NCBI GenBank assembly: GCA_009746045.1 | Contig: RPFO01001042.1 | Location: forward strand, 62,001-126,000 | Length of the DNA: 64,000 bases | Direction: 5' to 3' | Source of the DNA: Mesostigma viride | Taxonomy: Eukaryota > Streptophyta > Mesostigmatophyceae > Mesostigmatales > Mesostigmataceae | In this document: piece after piece, positions 1 to 8,378 of the stretch | How positions within the stretch are numbered: the stretch's first letter is position 1 | Layout: each line of letters starts with the position of its first letter | Position numbers and translations under genes: made by a program | The notes under the pieces: model-generated | Database searches by the model: none | The model's input: the letters and a program-made list of their open reading frames with translations, nothing else | Told to the model about the DNA's origin: nothing

Positions 1-417
1 TAGCCAACAGGTCGAGCAGCCGTGCCTTCCCCGCCACCTCCGCCTTTGGTAGACTCACCGCGTCCGCGCGCAGTTGTTCATACTTATTCTGCTTCCCATA
101 TATTGCATCAGCACCTTCTTGCTCCTGGCCTGTCGCAACGCCCCCTACGCGGCGACTGTGCCAGGTGCAGTGCCTCTTGACCCTCGCAAGGGCCTCCTCC
201 CTCCCCTTAGAGCACGCCCCTCTAGGGTTAGGAGGAGGGTCTTGCCCCCCTCCCCACAGCCAATTAAGCCAACGCACTACCTTGCATTGCAGTGTGTACT
301 CGCGGTGGCGGCGCGTGGCACGCTGTCGCCGGCGTGCCGATCTCACCCTGCCCCACGCGGTGTACGCTGGCCTAAGTGGGTATGGCAGCGGGAAAAGGGA
401 GCGGTCCCGCTGGGATT
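1..417 (-). CDS. reverse transcriptase ORF of DIRS-like copy 1, N-terminal part only
   Basis: On the minus strand an open frame overlaps the gag C-terminus and runs to the window edge. It encodes WLNWLWGGGQDPP, then EALARVKRHCTWHSRRV, then IYGKQNKYEQL and SLPKAEVAGKARLLDLLA. These match in order the N-terminal part of the RT ORF at 35795-37138 (WLNWLWHGGADPP, ALKRVKKHCEWYSRRV, IYGKCNKYEQL, SLPKREVAGKAKLLDLLA). No ATG start is evident, so it is probably reached by overlap or frameshift from gag. Catalytic motifs would lie outside the window. Confidence 0.65.
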
Positions 418-1472
418 CTATTTCCCTACTTGTTGAGCCTTGCTGAGCTTGTCCAAGAGGATGGCAGTTTGGAGAGCTGCCTTGACAGCCGGGGTGGCTG
501 ACAGTGCAGCCTCCTCCCCCAATGGCAGGAGGTGGCTGGCCACCTTCCACCCCCCCCCTCCTTGCCCTCCACCTGCAGCAAGGCCGCCACCACCCTCATT
601 AGGTACTCCATGCCCACAAGCTCCCCGGCTGCTGAGCCCAGCTCCTTGAGAAGGGTGTCCATGGCCAATGCAATGTTCATGACAATTTTCCTGTTCTCCA
701 TGTTCCGCCAATTTCCAGGCTTTACCGTCATGACCCACGACCGGATTCCCATCCCATTGTCGCTGGCGTCCTCCAACACCCCCGGCAGCACCCGCTCCGA
801 AACCCGATATTTCACGCTCTTGGCTCGGCTTGGCAGCGCCACCCCTTTCGAGGCCTTGAAGTGGCTTCCCGCCCCCTCCATTCCTCCCAGCGCTGCCTTC
901 AAACCTTGCATGAATTTCTCGGCTGCGACCTCCCCCTCCTCGTCCTCCTCGTCGTCCTGATTTTCGGTTTCCGGAGGTGCCCCAACGAATGTCGCCAACC
1001 TCGCCCTCATTTCCTTTCCGACAGCCCCCCCACCTGCCGAAACCTTGGCCGCGCCTTTCGGCTTGGCCATTTTTCGCTGCGCAGGTGTCGTTGGTGGCAG
1101 CGCCTGATCCTCCTCCTCGTCCGCCGCGAGATCTGCCACGGCCAGCAGTTTTGCCACCAACGTTCCGTTTGGGTCACGTGCGTCCAACACGTCGCCAACA
1201 TCAACGTGATCGGCCAGCAACTGCACGACAGACTTCAGCTGGCTCGAGCTCCACGAGCTGGCGTCCGTCACCCAGTCCTCGGCACCGAAGACCTGCTCGA
1301 CTGCCCCCACCGCCTCTGCGGGGCTGATGCACTTGGCGAGCAGAGTGGCGAGCTGCTTCTTTTTGGCGCTGAAGGCGACTGGCGCGTGACTGGCGGCAGC
1401 AGCCCGCGGTGTGGGCGTCCCGTCCTCCCCGCGCGCTGCCTGCCCTCCTGTAGCTTTGCGCCCCTTCGGCAT
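418..1472 (-). pseudogene. gag-like ORF of DIRS-like copy 1, one frameshift
   Basis: The ORF starts MPKGRKATGG and reads to about position 560, where a run of nine C (550-558) shifts the frame; the natural C-terminus continues in another frame to 418 (ends KLSKAQQVGK). The same protein is encoded at 36847-37904: shared blocks include RVLPGVLEDASDNG, VMNIALAMDTLLKELG and EYLMRVVAALL. It has a basic, Ala-rich N-terminus and an acidic middle (DDEEDEEGE), as expected of a nucleocapsid-like protein, but no zinc knuckle is visible. Function is inferred from its place upstream of RT. The frameshift may be a real lesion or a homopolymer sequencing error. Confidence 0.7.
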
Positions 1473-1991
1473 TGCTGCTCAGGGCCAAAAATGGCTCCGA
1501 CAGTACAGGTTCGTCAAACCAGAGGTTCGTTTCCCCTGGCTTGCTGTCGCCGCCCTCGTGAAAAGAAAAGAGGCCGACCTTAGCTAGGTGGGTTTGTTTT
1601 TGTCCTTTTTTGCGTGTCATGCGGCCTTGGCCCGGACGGCATTTTTTCGCCACGCAAATGTTGCGTCTGAACAAATGACGCAATGTGGCGTTCTAATTGC
1701 CGGCAGCTTACGTAAGGCTGCCGGGGCTATTAGGTCACATATTGCGTGAGAGAAAGAATCTAGATCTAGTTAATCACTACGCCATGAGCCAAGAAACCTA
1801 GACAGTGGCAGGTTTATATCTCAACGTAGCTCCTGCCACCTGGCCAAGAAAAACTGGCCAAAGCTTTGGCCACGACTGATCCGGATCAGGCCGCACCGGC
1901 CTCAAAAGGTATGTCACGTGAACCCAATAACCTAGCTATAGCGGCTACCCTTCCATCTCACTATAAAGAAACTATGTTCAGAGAACCACGA
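1473..1991. other. 5' leader and terminus of DIRS-like copy 1
   Basis: No convincing gene. This is the region upstream of the gag start on the minus strand. It ends at the element terminus shared with 31190-31224 and 38315-38357. The short ORFs here are antisense or in GC-rich leader sequence. Confidence 0.5.
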
Positions 1992-3150
1992 TAAAATGAC
2001 AAAAAACTGCACATGTATGCTGTCACATGTCACCATTTGAGCTCAGAATGAGCCCAATTTTTGTGGGTGGTCTATTTTTACGCTCTACATGCTGCCTGCA
2101 AGAATCCAGCCTGAAATGAGTTCATTTGTCCACTATTCATATTTGTTTCATGTAAGAAAAGGGGGAAAATGACGAAAAACTGCACATGTATGCTGTCACA
2201 TGTCACCATTTGAGCTCAGAATGAGCCCAATTTTTGTGGGTGGTCTATTTTCATGCTCTACATGCTGCCTGCAAGAATCCAACTTGATATGAGTTCATTT
2301 GTCCACTATTCATATTTGTTTCATGTAAGAAAAGGGGGAAAATGACGAAAAACTGCACATGTATGCTGTCACATGTCACCATTTGAGCTCAGAATGAGCC
2401 CCATTTTTGTGGGTGGTCTATTTTCATGCTCTACATGCTGCCTGCAAGAATCCAGCCTGAAATGAGTTCATTTGTCTACTATTCATATTTGTTTCATGTA
2501 AGAAAACTGAGAAAATGACGAAAAACTGCACATGTATGCTGTCACATGTCACCATTTGAGCTCAGAATGAGCCCAATTTTTGTGGGTGGTCTATTTTCAT
2601 GGTCTACATGCTGCCTGCAAGAATCCAGCCTGAAATGAGTTCATTTGTCCACTATTCATATTTGTTTCATGTAAGAAAAGGGGGAAAATGACGAAAAACT
2701 GCACATGTATGCTGTCACATGTCACCATTTGAGCTCAGAATGAGCCCCATTTTTGTGGGTGGTCTATTTTCATGCTCTACATGCTGCCTGCAAGAATCCA
2801 GCCTGAAATGAGTTCATTTGTCCACTATTCATATTTGTTTCATGTAAGAAAAGGGGGAAAATGACGAAAAACTGCACATGTATGCTGTCACATGTCACCA
2901 TTTGAGCTCAGAATGAGCCCCATTTTTGTGGGTGGTCTATTTTCATGCTCTACATGCTGCCTGCAAGAATCCAGCCTGAAATGAGTTCATTTGTCTACTA
3001 TTCATATTTGTTTCATGTAAGAAAAGGGGGAAAATGACGAAAAACTGCACATGTATGCTGTCACATGTCACCATTTGAGCTCAGAATGAGCCCCATTTTT
3101 GTGGGTGGTCTATTTTCATGGTCTACATGCTGCCTGCAACAGTCCAGCTT
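1992..3150. repeat. 173-bp tandem satellite, about 6.6 copies
   Basis: The phrase CTGCACATGTATGCTGTCAC recurs at 2006, 2180, 2353, 2526, 2699, 2872 and 3045, giving a period of 173 (first step 174). Units differ by only a few substitutions (GCCCAATTTT/GCCCCATTTT, TTTCATGC/TTTCATGG). The array begins exactly where the DIRS-like terminus ends and fades at about 3150. Motifs GAAAAACTGCA, TGTCACC and GAGTTCATTTG recur in the diverged satellite at 29120-30080. Confidence 0.95.
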
Positions 3151-3941
3151 TAGGTACCCTCAGATCTGAAAGAGTTTTTTTTTACTCATTTGAAGACTTG
3201 TGAAATTGAGCAAACACTTATGAATCCCCTCCGCCTTGGCGAGACCTGCTGGACCAACAACCGCTGCAACAGGTCTTGCCCCGATTGTACCGCTGCCACG
3301 AGCGCCTCAAGGCGTACCACGGGCTCCGCCGGCACCAGAATACCCGTCTCTCTGGGACCTTCCGCGACCCGAAGTGGCGTCTCAGCAATGGTATGACAGT
3401 ATGTAGGCATGGTTCCTCCGCGGAACGGTGCGAGTGTCGAGCCGACGTGGTGGGTCTGCTGGGTCCCTCCGCGGGACGTAACGATGACGACCCAGCTCGG
3501 TCCGGCCGGGGACGGGGATCCAAGGAGACAAGGAAGGTAGGCTCCTGTTGGCCCACATCCGGCCGGGGACGGGACTCCAAGGAGACAAGGAAGGTAGGCT
3601 CCTGTTGGCCCACATACATCCGGCGGTGGACCCACGGGGGCCGCATCAGAGGGCTCACCCCTGGCCGGCTGTTCTGTCCTTGCCGCAGTGGTCTCCGTCG
3701 TCCCCTGCCGCGGTCGCCGTGCCGCCTCCCGCTCCAGCTCGAGCGTGGCCCCCCACGTTCGTTCCCATTGACGATCCTCCGGGCGACGAGGTACTATAGC
3801 GGCGGAGACGCTCGGCGAGCGGTTCGTCCCTCGGTCCCCGAGACTGTCTGAGCGGGAGCGCGAACGCGAGGGCGGCGAGGGCGAGCGGCGAAGTGCAGGT
3901 CGTTCCGGAGCACGCCGAGGAGCTGCCTGACTTCCCCCGCC
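3151..3941. other. Gypsy 3' region: no clear gene; 57-bp direct repeat
   Basis: This lies downstream of the Gypsy third ORF. Positions about 3506-3616 hold two copies of a 57-bp unit (CCGGCCGGGGACGGG, AAGGAGACAAGGAAGGTAGG, CTCCTGTTGGCCCACAT). Overlapping minus-strand ORFs of about 145 codons exist (3186-3658) but are open in several frames, as expected for GC-rich DNA, and I recognise no domain. No LTR matching the other end of the Gypsy element could be found by eye. Confidence 0.4.
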
Positions 3942-4061
3942 CTATCCTGTTGCCCTCGGGATATACCGCGCCTCCCGCCCGGAGGGTCGCCCCCAGCCTG
4001 TCGACGGCGGAGGCGCATCATAACGCGCCACAGGACGGGATCCTGCGCCGCCCTCCAAGGT

Positions 4062-4408
4062 AGTTAAAGCCCCCGACCGGCTGAGCTATGGCGGTCGGTC
4101 ACGATGAGCTTGGGATAAGGTGAACACAGAGAACTGCTGTCGGAGCTGGCCAACCACTGGTTTATGTCTTAGCCAGCAAAGCCTATCCGGTTAGCCGTAA
4201 CCGTGGGACAAGCTAGCTGTCCGTACCGACCCGGATAAGGCCCCGGACTGGGGCCTAGGTGGCGCCGGCCCTAGGCGCCGCCCTTAGACCGGTCGACCGC
4301 ATCGGACCGCCGGATTATAGCCGGCGGCTTAGCGGACGCTAGCGGAAGGCGTGCGGACGGACATGGGGAACTTAGAGCCAGATCCTAGGGCTCTAGAGTT
4401 ACTCAACT
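4062..4408 (-). repeat. 3' LTR of Copia B
   Basis: 347 bp, reverse complement of the Copia A LTR family; starts AGTTAAAGCCC and ends TACTCAACT on the plus strand. It pairs with 16610-16958; the two differ by a few substitutions and a small indel (CCACTGG versus CCACCATGG). Confidence 0.93.
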
Positions 4409-4786
4409 CCGACATACTCTTTTGTTCTTTGATTAATTATCAAAATAATTACATCAAATGCAGACCATACAAAACCCTCTAAGGTAGGGAACTCAAGGGG
4501 GCCTCAAGGCCGTCAAAATCACCACGGTATCGACCCGCGCCCTTGTGATCACACATGAATAGTGATGTAATAAGTATCGAGCAAAAAACCAACTATGCCA
4601 CCAGACAAAAGGTGACCCATTTATTAGGACCAGTGACCCGCCGACGGGCCCAAGGCACCGTCCAACGTGGCTAGGGTATGGTCAGGACAAGCAAAAAAAC
4701 TACCACCATGATATTCGTGAATGCTAGCAACACAGGGTGAGTTATGGCTGTATTCATAAAGCGCCCGAGCCGTAACCCTGTGTGGC
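4409..4786 (-). other. 3' untranslated region of Copia B
   Basis: No gene. The sequence is the reverse complement of 11219-11589 in Copia A, but without the TRIM-1 insertion; the text CCGTAACCCTGTGTGGCTCA at 4769-4788 shows the empty target site. Confidence 0.85.
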
Positions 4787-5222
4787 TCACGGGTGTTGCA
4801 TCGTCATGCGCTTGCGCAACACTGCGTACTGCGGGGCAGCCTCCCGCGCCTCCTTGGTGAGTGCATCCGCGGGATTGAGTTCATCCGCGATGTGCTGGAG
4901 ACGCGTGACGCAGGAGGCCGCCTCAGCGAGTACGAGGTAATCAACGTCCTGTGACCGCGCATAGGGATTGTCAAGGAAGCCCAAACAACTTTGTGAGTCA
5001 GTGTGCACCGTGCTAGTCCAGTGAAGAGTGAACCCACACGAGCCAAATACCCAACCCAGCAAGTACCGCAGCCACATGCCATGTGAGATAGCTGAAACAA
5101 TGCCCCGGCATTCAGCCGTGTTGGGGCTAGTGGCAATGCGGCTGTGCAAGCGCGAGTACCAATCTAACAACATGCCAGGCTGGCCCTCATTGCTGATAAA
5201 GAACAGTGCCCCCATGCGAGCC
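4787..5222 (-). pseudogene. C-terminal RNase H fragment of Copia B
   Basis: The frame begins MGALFFISNEGQPGMLLDWY and ends RKRMTMQHP, identical to the RNase H end of Copia A (10234-10662). Visible RNase H landmarks are SPNTAECRG (catalytic Glu), VHTDSQSCLG (catalytic Asp) and ELNPADALTKEA, the typical Copia C-terminal signature. The upstream half is at 11935 onwards, separated by Copia A; GAGCC at 5218-5222 and 11935-11939 is the duplicated target. Confidence 0.9.
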
Positions 5223-5567
5223 AGTTGAGTAACTCTAGAGCCCTAGGATCTGGCTCTAAGTTCCCCATGTCCGTCCGCACGCCTTCCGCTAGCGTCCGCT
5301 AAGCCGCCGGCTATAATCCGGCGGTCCGATGCGGTCGACCGGTCTAAGGGCGGCGCCTAGGGCCGGCGCCACCTAGGCCCCAGTCCGGGGCCTTATCCGG
5401 GTCAGTACGGACGGCTAGCTTGTCCCACGGTTACGGCTAACCGGATAGGGTTTGCTGGCTAAGACATAAACCAGTGGTGGGCCAGCTCCGACAGTAGTTC
5501 TCTGTGTTCACCTTATCCCAAGCTCAACGTGACCGACCGCCATAGCTGAGCCGGTCGGGCTTTAACT
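5223..5567 (+). repeat. 5' LTR of Copia A
   Basis: 345 bp beginning AGTTGAGTAACTCTAGAG and ending GGTCGGGCTTTAACT. It is rich in short inverted repeats, such as GCCGGCTATAATCCGGC and CCCCAGTCCGGGG. Gag ATG lies only 20 bp after its end. Confidence 0.95.
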
Positions 5568-5586
5568 TGTATTCATAAAAATCCCG
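5568..5586 (+). promoter_or_regulatory. Position of the primer-binding site; non-canonical
   Basis: The sequence after the LTR is TGTATTCATAAAAATCCCG. It does not begin TGG and shows no match to the usual initiator-Met-tRNA site. Its first 12 bases (TGTATTCATAAA) are the perfect complement of TTTATGAATACA at 11239-11250 in the 3' UTR of the same element. Copia B has the same pair, at 16598-16609 and 4748-4759. Confidence 0.45.
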
Positions 5587-6435
5587 ATGGCTTCCGGTAC
5601 ACGGAGCCGCACGGGCGAACACACAGATACGCCAAGTGGCGAGGCCGCAGGGTCCGTCCTGCCACGCTTTAGTGCGGACGAGGCCACGAGGTTGATGCAA
5701 ACCCTCGTGGCGCAACCGGAACTGGCCAAGCAGTTCAAGCATCTCATGCTGGCTGCTGACGATGCACTAAATCGCGGCCCTCTCAAGCAAACGGAGGTGC
5801 CCGCAGATCTACCGGCCGACTATACGGCGGACGACGCAGCAGATTTTCTAGCTGCTCTCAAGCGTCTGCGCGATGGACGCGCAGACAAAGATTCGGAGCT
5901 GATTGGCAAGTTCCGTGCAGTATTCTGCAGTACAACAAAGCACCCAAACATTGCCAATCTAGTTCGCATTGCGGACGACAACAAACAAACCTGGGAAGTT
6001 TTTTACAACGGTCTAGATGCCCACTTGTCGCGGTCTAAGGAAGAGGCCGACGAGCAAGCCTTCAACGACTTCGAGGGCTATGCAGTTAATAAGGCAAATT
6101 TGCCCGGGGCTGCACGTGATTTCCAGGTCTTCGTGCACAAGCACAAGCTGCTAGATACACTCAAGCCCATTTTCCTGTGCAATCGATTTCTCAAGAAATG
6201 CGACCTGTCGTCGGATGTGCATCTGACCATAGCGACGGAACTCAAAAAGAAGAGTGCCGTCAGTTTCGACGAGGGCATGCTGTATTTGATCTCATGCATG
6301 CTTCAAGAGTGCGCAGTCCAAGCCGGCTGCCTCGGCTGCTCTGCCATCCCTGCATGCGCAAGGTGGATGCCGGCGCGTCTTCTTCTTCAGGCGCAGAGGC
6401 TCCAATTACGCGGTCGGAGCTTACGGCCATCCTGA
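5587..6435 (+). CDS. Gag of Copia A
   Basis: 282 codons from an ATG 20 bp after the LTR; the protein starts MASGTRSRTGEHTDT. An alpha-helical-looking Gag body (FRAVFCSTTKHPNIANLVRI, ATELKKKSAVSFDEGMLYLI) resembles retrotransposon Gag cores in composition; I do not recognise a named Pfam family. The zinc knuckle is not in this frame but in the overlapping ORF at 6177. Copy B has the same layout (16590-15730), with a 4-residue duplication (NRGPLNRGPL), so the frame step is a feature of the family. The last part of this frame (Arg/Leu-rich after about 6320) may not be used if a -1 frameshift occurs earlier in the overlap. Confidence 0.75.
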   Translation: MASGTRSRTGEHTDTPSGEAAGSVLPRFSADEATRLMQTLVAQPELAKQFKHLMLAADDALNRGPLKQTEVPADLPADYTADDAADFLAALKRLRDGRADKDSELIGKFRAVFCSTTKHPNIANLVRIADDNKQTWEVFYNGLDAHLSRSKEEADEQAFNDFEGYAVNKANLPGAARDFQVFVHKHKLLDTLKPIFLCNRFLKKCDLSSDVHLTIATELKKKSAVSFDEGMLYLISCMLQECAVQAGCLGCSAIPACARWMPARLLLQAQRLQLRGRSLRPS

Positions 6436-8378
6436 AAAAGGTCGTCGGCCACGGCAACAACGGGGGCCAGCGAGGGCGCAAGCGCGGGCATGGTGGCGAC
6501 GCCAAGCAGGGTGATAATCCCCCGGCCAAGCGGCAGCAGGGGGCGTCTACTGACCGCAAGCAACGCTGTGAGCGCTGCTTCGGACGTCGCCATGTCCGGG
6601 ATGACTGCCGAGTTCGCCCGGACCTGGAGCTCGAGGACAACCTTTGCCGCAAGTGCCACGACGTTCTGCGTGGTCACAGCGTGGAGGCGTGCAAGGCCAA
6701 GCGCATCGTCGTCCACGGCACACGCGAGGAGTGGGCAGAGCGACGGGCAGCACGAAAGTCAGGTGAGAGCACGCTCGATACCCCTTCTTTTGCTCAATGC
6801 GTCACGCTGAACCGGGCCGTCGTAGAGCCTGACGTCGTTCCTAAAAGCAACGTGACTGCATCCTCTGTCTCATTCCGTGATGTGCTCACGCAATCCGTTG
6901 ATGCTGCTCTGGCTCTGTCGCGCCAGGATCACGTGCTTCCTGAGCACGGGTCTACAATGCGTGACCTAAGCAATGTGGTGTCTTCTAGGTCGGGTGTGTA
7001 CAACGCCGAGCGACCAAGCACTACTGCAGCACCCCAGCTAGATACTGGGGCGGTTGGGCCTATGAGGAATGTTGTGACAGTGCAAGAGAATGCTGGGCGG
7101 GCAGATGTTCTCGGTACACACCACCCTAGTGTGGATCTTCACATTGGCAAGGTGCTCACACGGGCGGCCTTTCGTGCAGCCTCTGAAGCTGCCCAGTTAG
7201 CCAATGTCACTACCCCAGTAGTCACCCCACCTGTTGAGAATCCTGACAATGCCACTGCACCTCAGGCTGTCACCCTGAAACTGTTAGCATACCAGATGCA
7301 CCGTGCATACGGGCATGAGGCCCAAGCCGAGGTAGAGGGGGCACACATGTTGGGGGCACCTTTATACAACGAGCTGAAGAATGTGCGTGCTCAGTGTCCT
7401 GCCTGCATCAAGATCAGGAAGAAGTCGCGTAGGCGGCATGCCAAGACTCCACCCTTGGAGCGAGGGTACCTTGTGGGGGATGTCATGCACATGGAAGGGG
7501 GGGACACCTATTTCATAGTCAAGGATAGGTTCAGCAAGGCCACCTACATTGAGCCGCTGCCTCACATGTTTGAGGCTGACCTGCACAGGGCTATCAAGAT
7601 CAGCCTGGCTTTCTTTCATCCCGTAGTGGAGCTCATGCTAGACCAGCAGTTCCGCTGTGTGCAAGGTTTGCCGGGGATGGAGGCCGTGGTCATCGTGGGG
7701 CGTGAGGATCACGGCAATATGGGCATGATAGATCGCACTGTAAGCTATGTCAAGACTGTGGCAGCCAAGCGACAGGATAACCCACATGGCAAATCCTACG
7801 CGGTCAAGACGGCGTGGTGCAAGGAGCTCATGCATGTGTGCAACCATAGGCACGTGCTTGATGTCAAGGGCTTTGGGCTAGTCACGCCTCGGGGGCTGTC
7901 AGCGGGCACCTACTCACCCGAGGTAGTAGAGGCATACCAACAGCATCTACAGGATACCGCCGCCAAGCTGCGGCTCAAGGATGCCACGCTGCCTGATTTG
8001 TCTAGCGCTTTTGAGGTCGGGCAGTTGGTCATGTTCCACAAGGAGAGCTCGCCCAGCGGCAAACGGGGCACCATGCAGGGGCCTGGGGCCATCACAAAGT
8101 TAGACTGGCCGCTGCGGGTCATAGACATAGAGTGGAATGATCGGGTGTATAGGGTACCATGGGCATCGGTGGCAGGCTATAAGCAAGGGGATAGCATGGA
8201 GAGTGAGCTGGCAGCCAACAGGGCACTGGGGTGGGTAGTGAAGGATAATGCGCCTGTCGTAGCATCTGAGGTGGTACCCCACGGGTCGCTCCCAGGGGCA
8301 GACACAGCTACACCCCCCCCTCCCCTGGGCCCCAATATGACCCCGTGGATGGGTGGGATGAGGATGGGGTGGGTTTGA
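6177..8378 (+). CDS. Zinc knuckle and integrase ORF of Copia A
   Basis: Frame -1 relative to gag, overlapping it by 259 bp. Residues about 130-166 hold a CxxC...C zinc-binding stretch (RCERCFGRRHVRDDC and CRKCHDVLRGHSVEAC). Residues about 373-412 hold the integrase HHCC module (MHRAYGHEAQ ... AQCPACIKIRKKS). The core follows: DTYFIVKDRFSKATYIEPL, VELMLDQQFRCVQG, and GNMGMIDRTVSYVKTVAAKR. The position of the third catalytic residue appears to be Asp (MIDRTV) where Copia integrases have Glu (VERxxRT), and the first Asp is uncertain. The C-terminal part (VGQLVMFHKESSPSGKRGTM) looks like the SH3-like integrase tail. The usual Copia protease is not found upstream of this integrase. True translation start is likely by frameshift from gag. 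Confidence 0.8.
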   Translation: MQSISQEMRPVVGCASDHSDGTQKEECRQFRRGHAVFDLMHASRVRSPSRLPRLLCHPCMRKVDAGASSSSGAEAPITRSELTAILKKVVGHGNNGGQRGRKRGHGGDAKQGDNPPAKRQQGASTDRKQRCERCFGRRHVRDDCRVRPDLELEDNLCRKCHDVLRGHSVEACKAKRIVVHGTREEWAERRAARKSGESTLDTPSFAQCVTLNRAVVEPDVVPKSNVTASSVSFRDVLTQSVDAALALSRQDHVLPEHGSTMRDLSNVVSSRSGVYNAERPSTTAAPQLDTGAVGPMRNVVTVQENAGRADVLGTHHPSVDLHIGKVLTRAAFRAASEAAQLANVTTPVVTPPVENPDNATAPQAVTLKLLAYQMHRAYGHEAQAEVEGAHMLGAPLYNELKNVRAQCPACIKIRKKSRRRHAKTPPLERGYLVGDVMHMEGGDTYFIVKDRFSKATYIEPLPHMFEADLHRAIKISLAFFHPVVELMLDQQFRCVQGLPGMEAVVIVGREDHGNMGMIDRTVSYVKTVAAKRQDNPHGKSYAVKTAWCKELMHVCNHRHVLDVKGFGLVTPRGLSAGTYSPEVVEAYQQHLQDTAAKLRLKDATLPDLSSAFEVGQLVMFHKESSPSGKRGTMQGPGAITKLDWPLRVIDIEWNDRVYRVPWASVAGYKQGDSMESELAANRALGWVVKDNAPVVASEVVPHGSLPGADTATPPPPLGPNMTPWMGGMRMGWV

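Larger units (their letters stand above)
1..1991 (-). mobile_element. DIRS-like (tyrosine recombinase) retrotransposon, copy 1, cut by window edge
   Basis: Coding is on the minus strand: a gag-like ORF (418-1472) followed by the start of a reverse transcriptase ORF that runs off the window at position 1. Both align by eye with the copy at 31236-38357. The right end, about 1945-1991 (serine-type text AGCGGCTAC...CTTCC then ACTATAAAGAAACTATG and TTCAGAGAACC), is the same terminus found at 31190-31224 and 38315-38357, which fixes the boundary with the satellite. The recombinase part lies outside the window, so the class call is by homology to the second copy. Confidence 0.75.

Noticed and set aside
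861-1583. 240-codon plus-strand ORF opposite the DIRS-like gag
   Set aside because: Antisense shadow of the minus-strand gag, which has a homologue at 36847-37904.
1992-3150. Regularly spaced repeats resembling a CRISPR array
   Set aside because: The whole 173-bp unit is conserved, there are no variable spacers, and the context is eukaryotic.
3186-3658. ORFs of about 145 codons downstream of Gypsy ORF3
   Set aside because: Several overlapping frames are open, they span a 57-bp repeat, and no domain or start context is recognisable.
7030-7060. LDTGA string in the second Copia ORF as the active-site protease
   Set aside because: No flanking hydrophobic strands or second-strand glycine motif; the DTQAS site in the third ORF has both.
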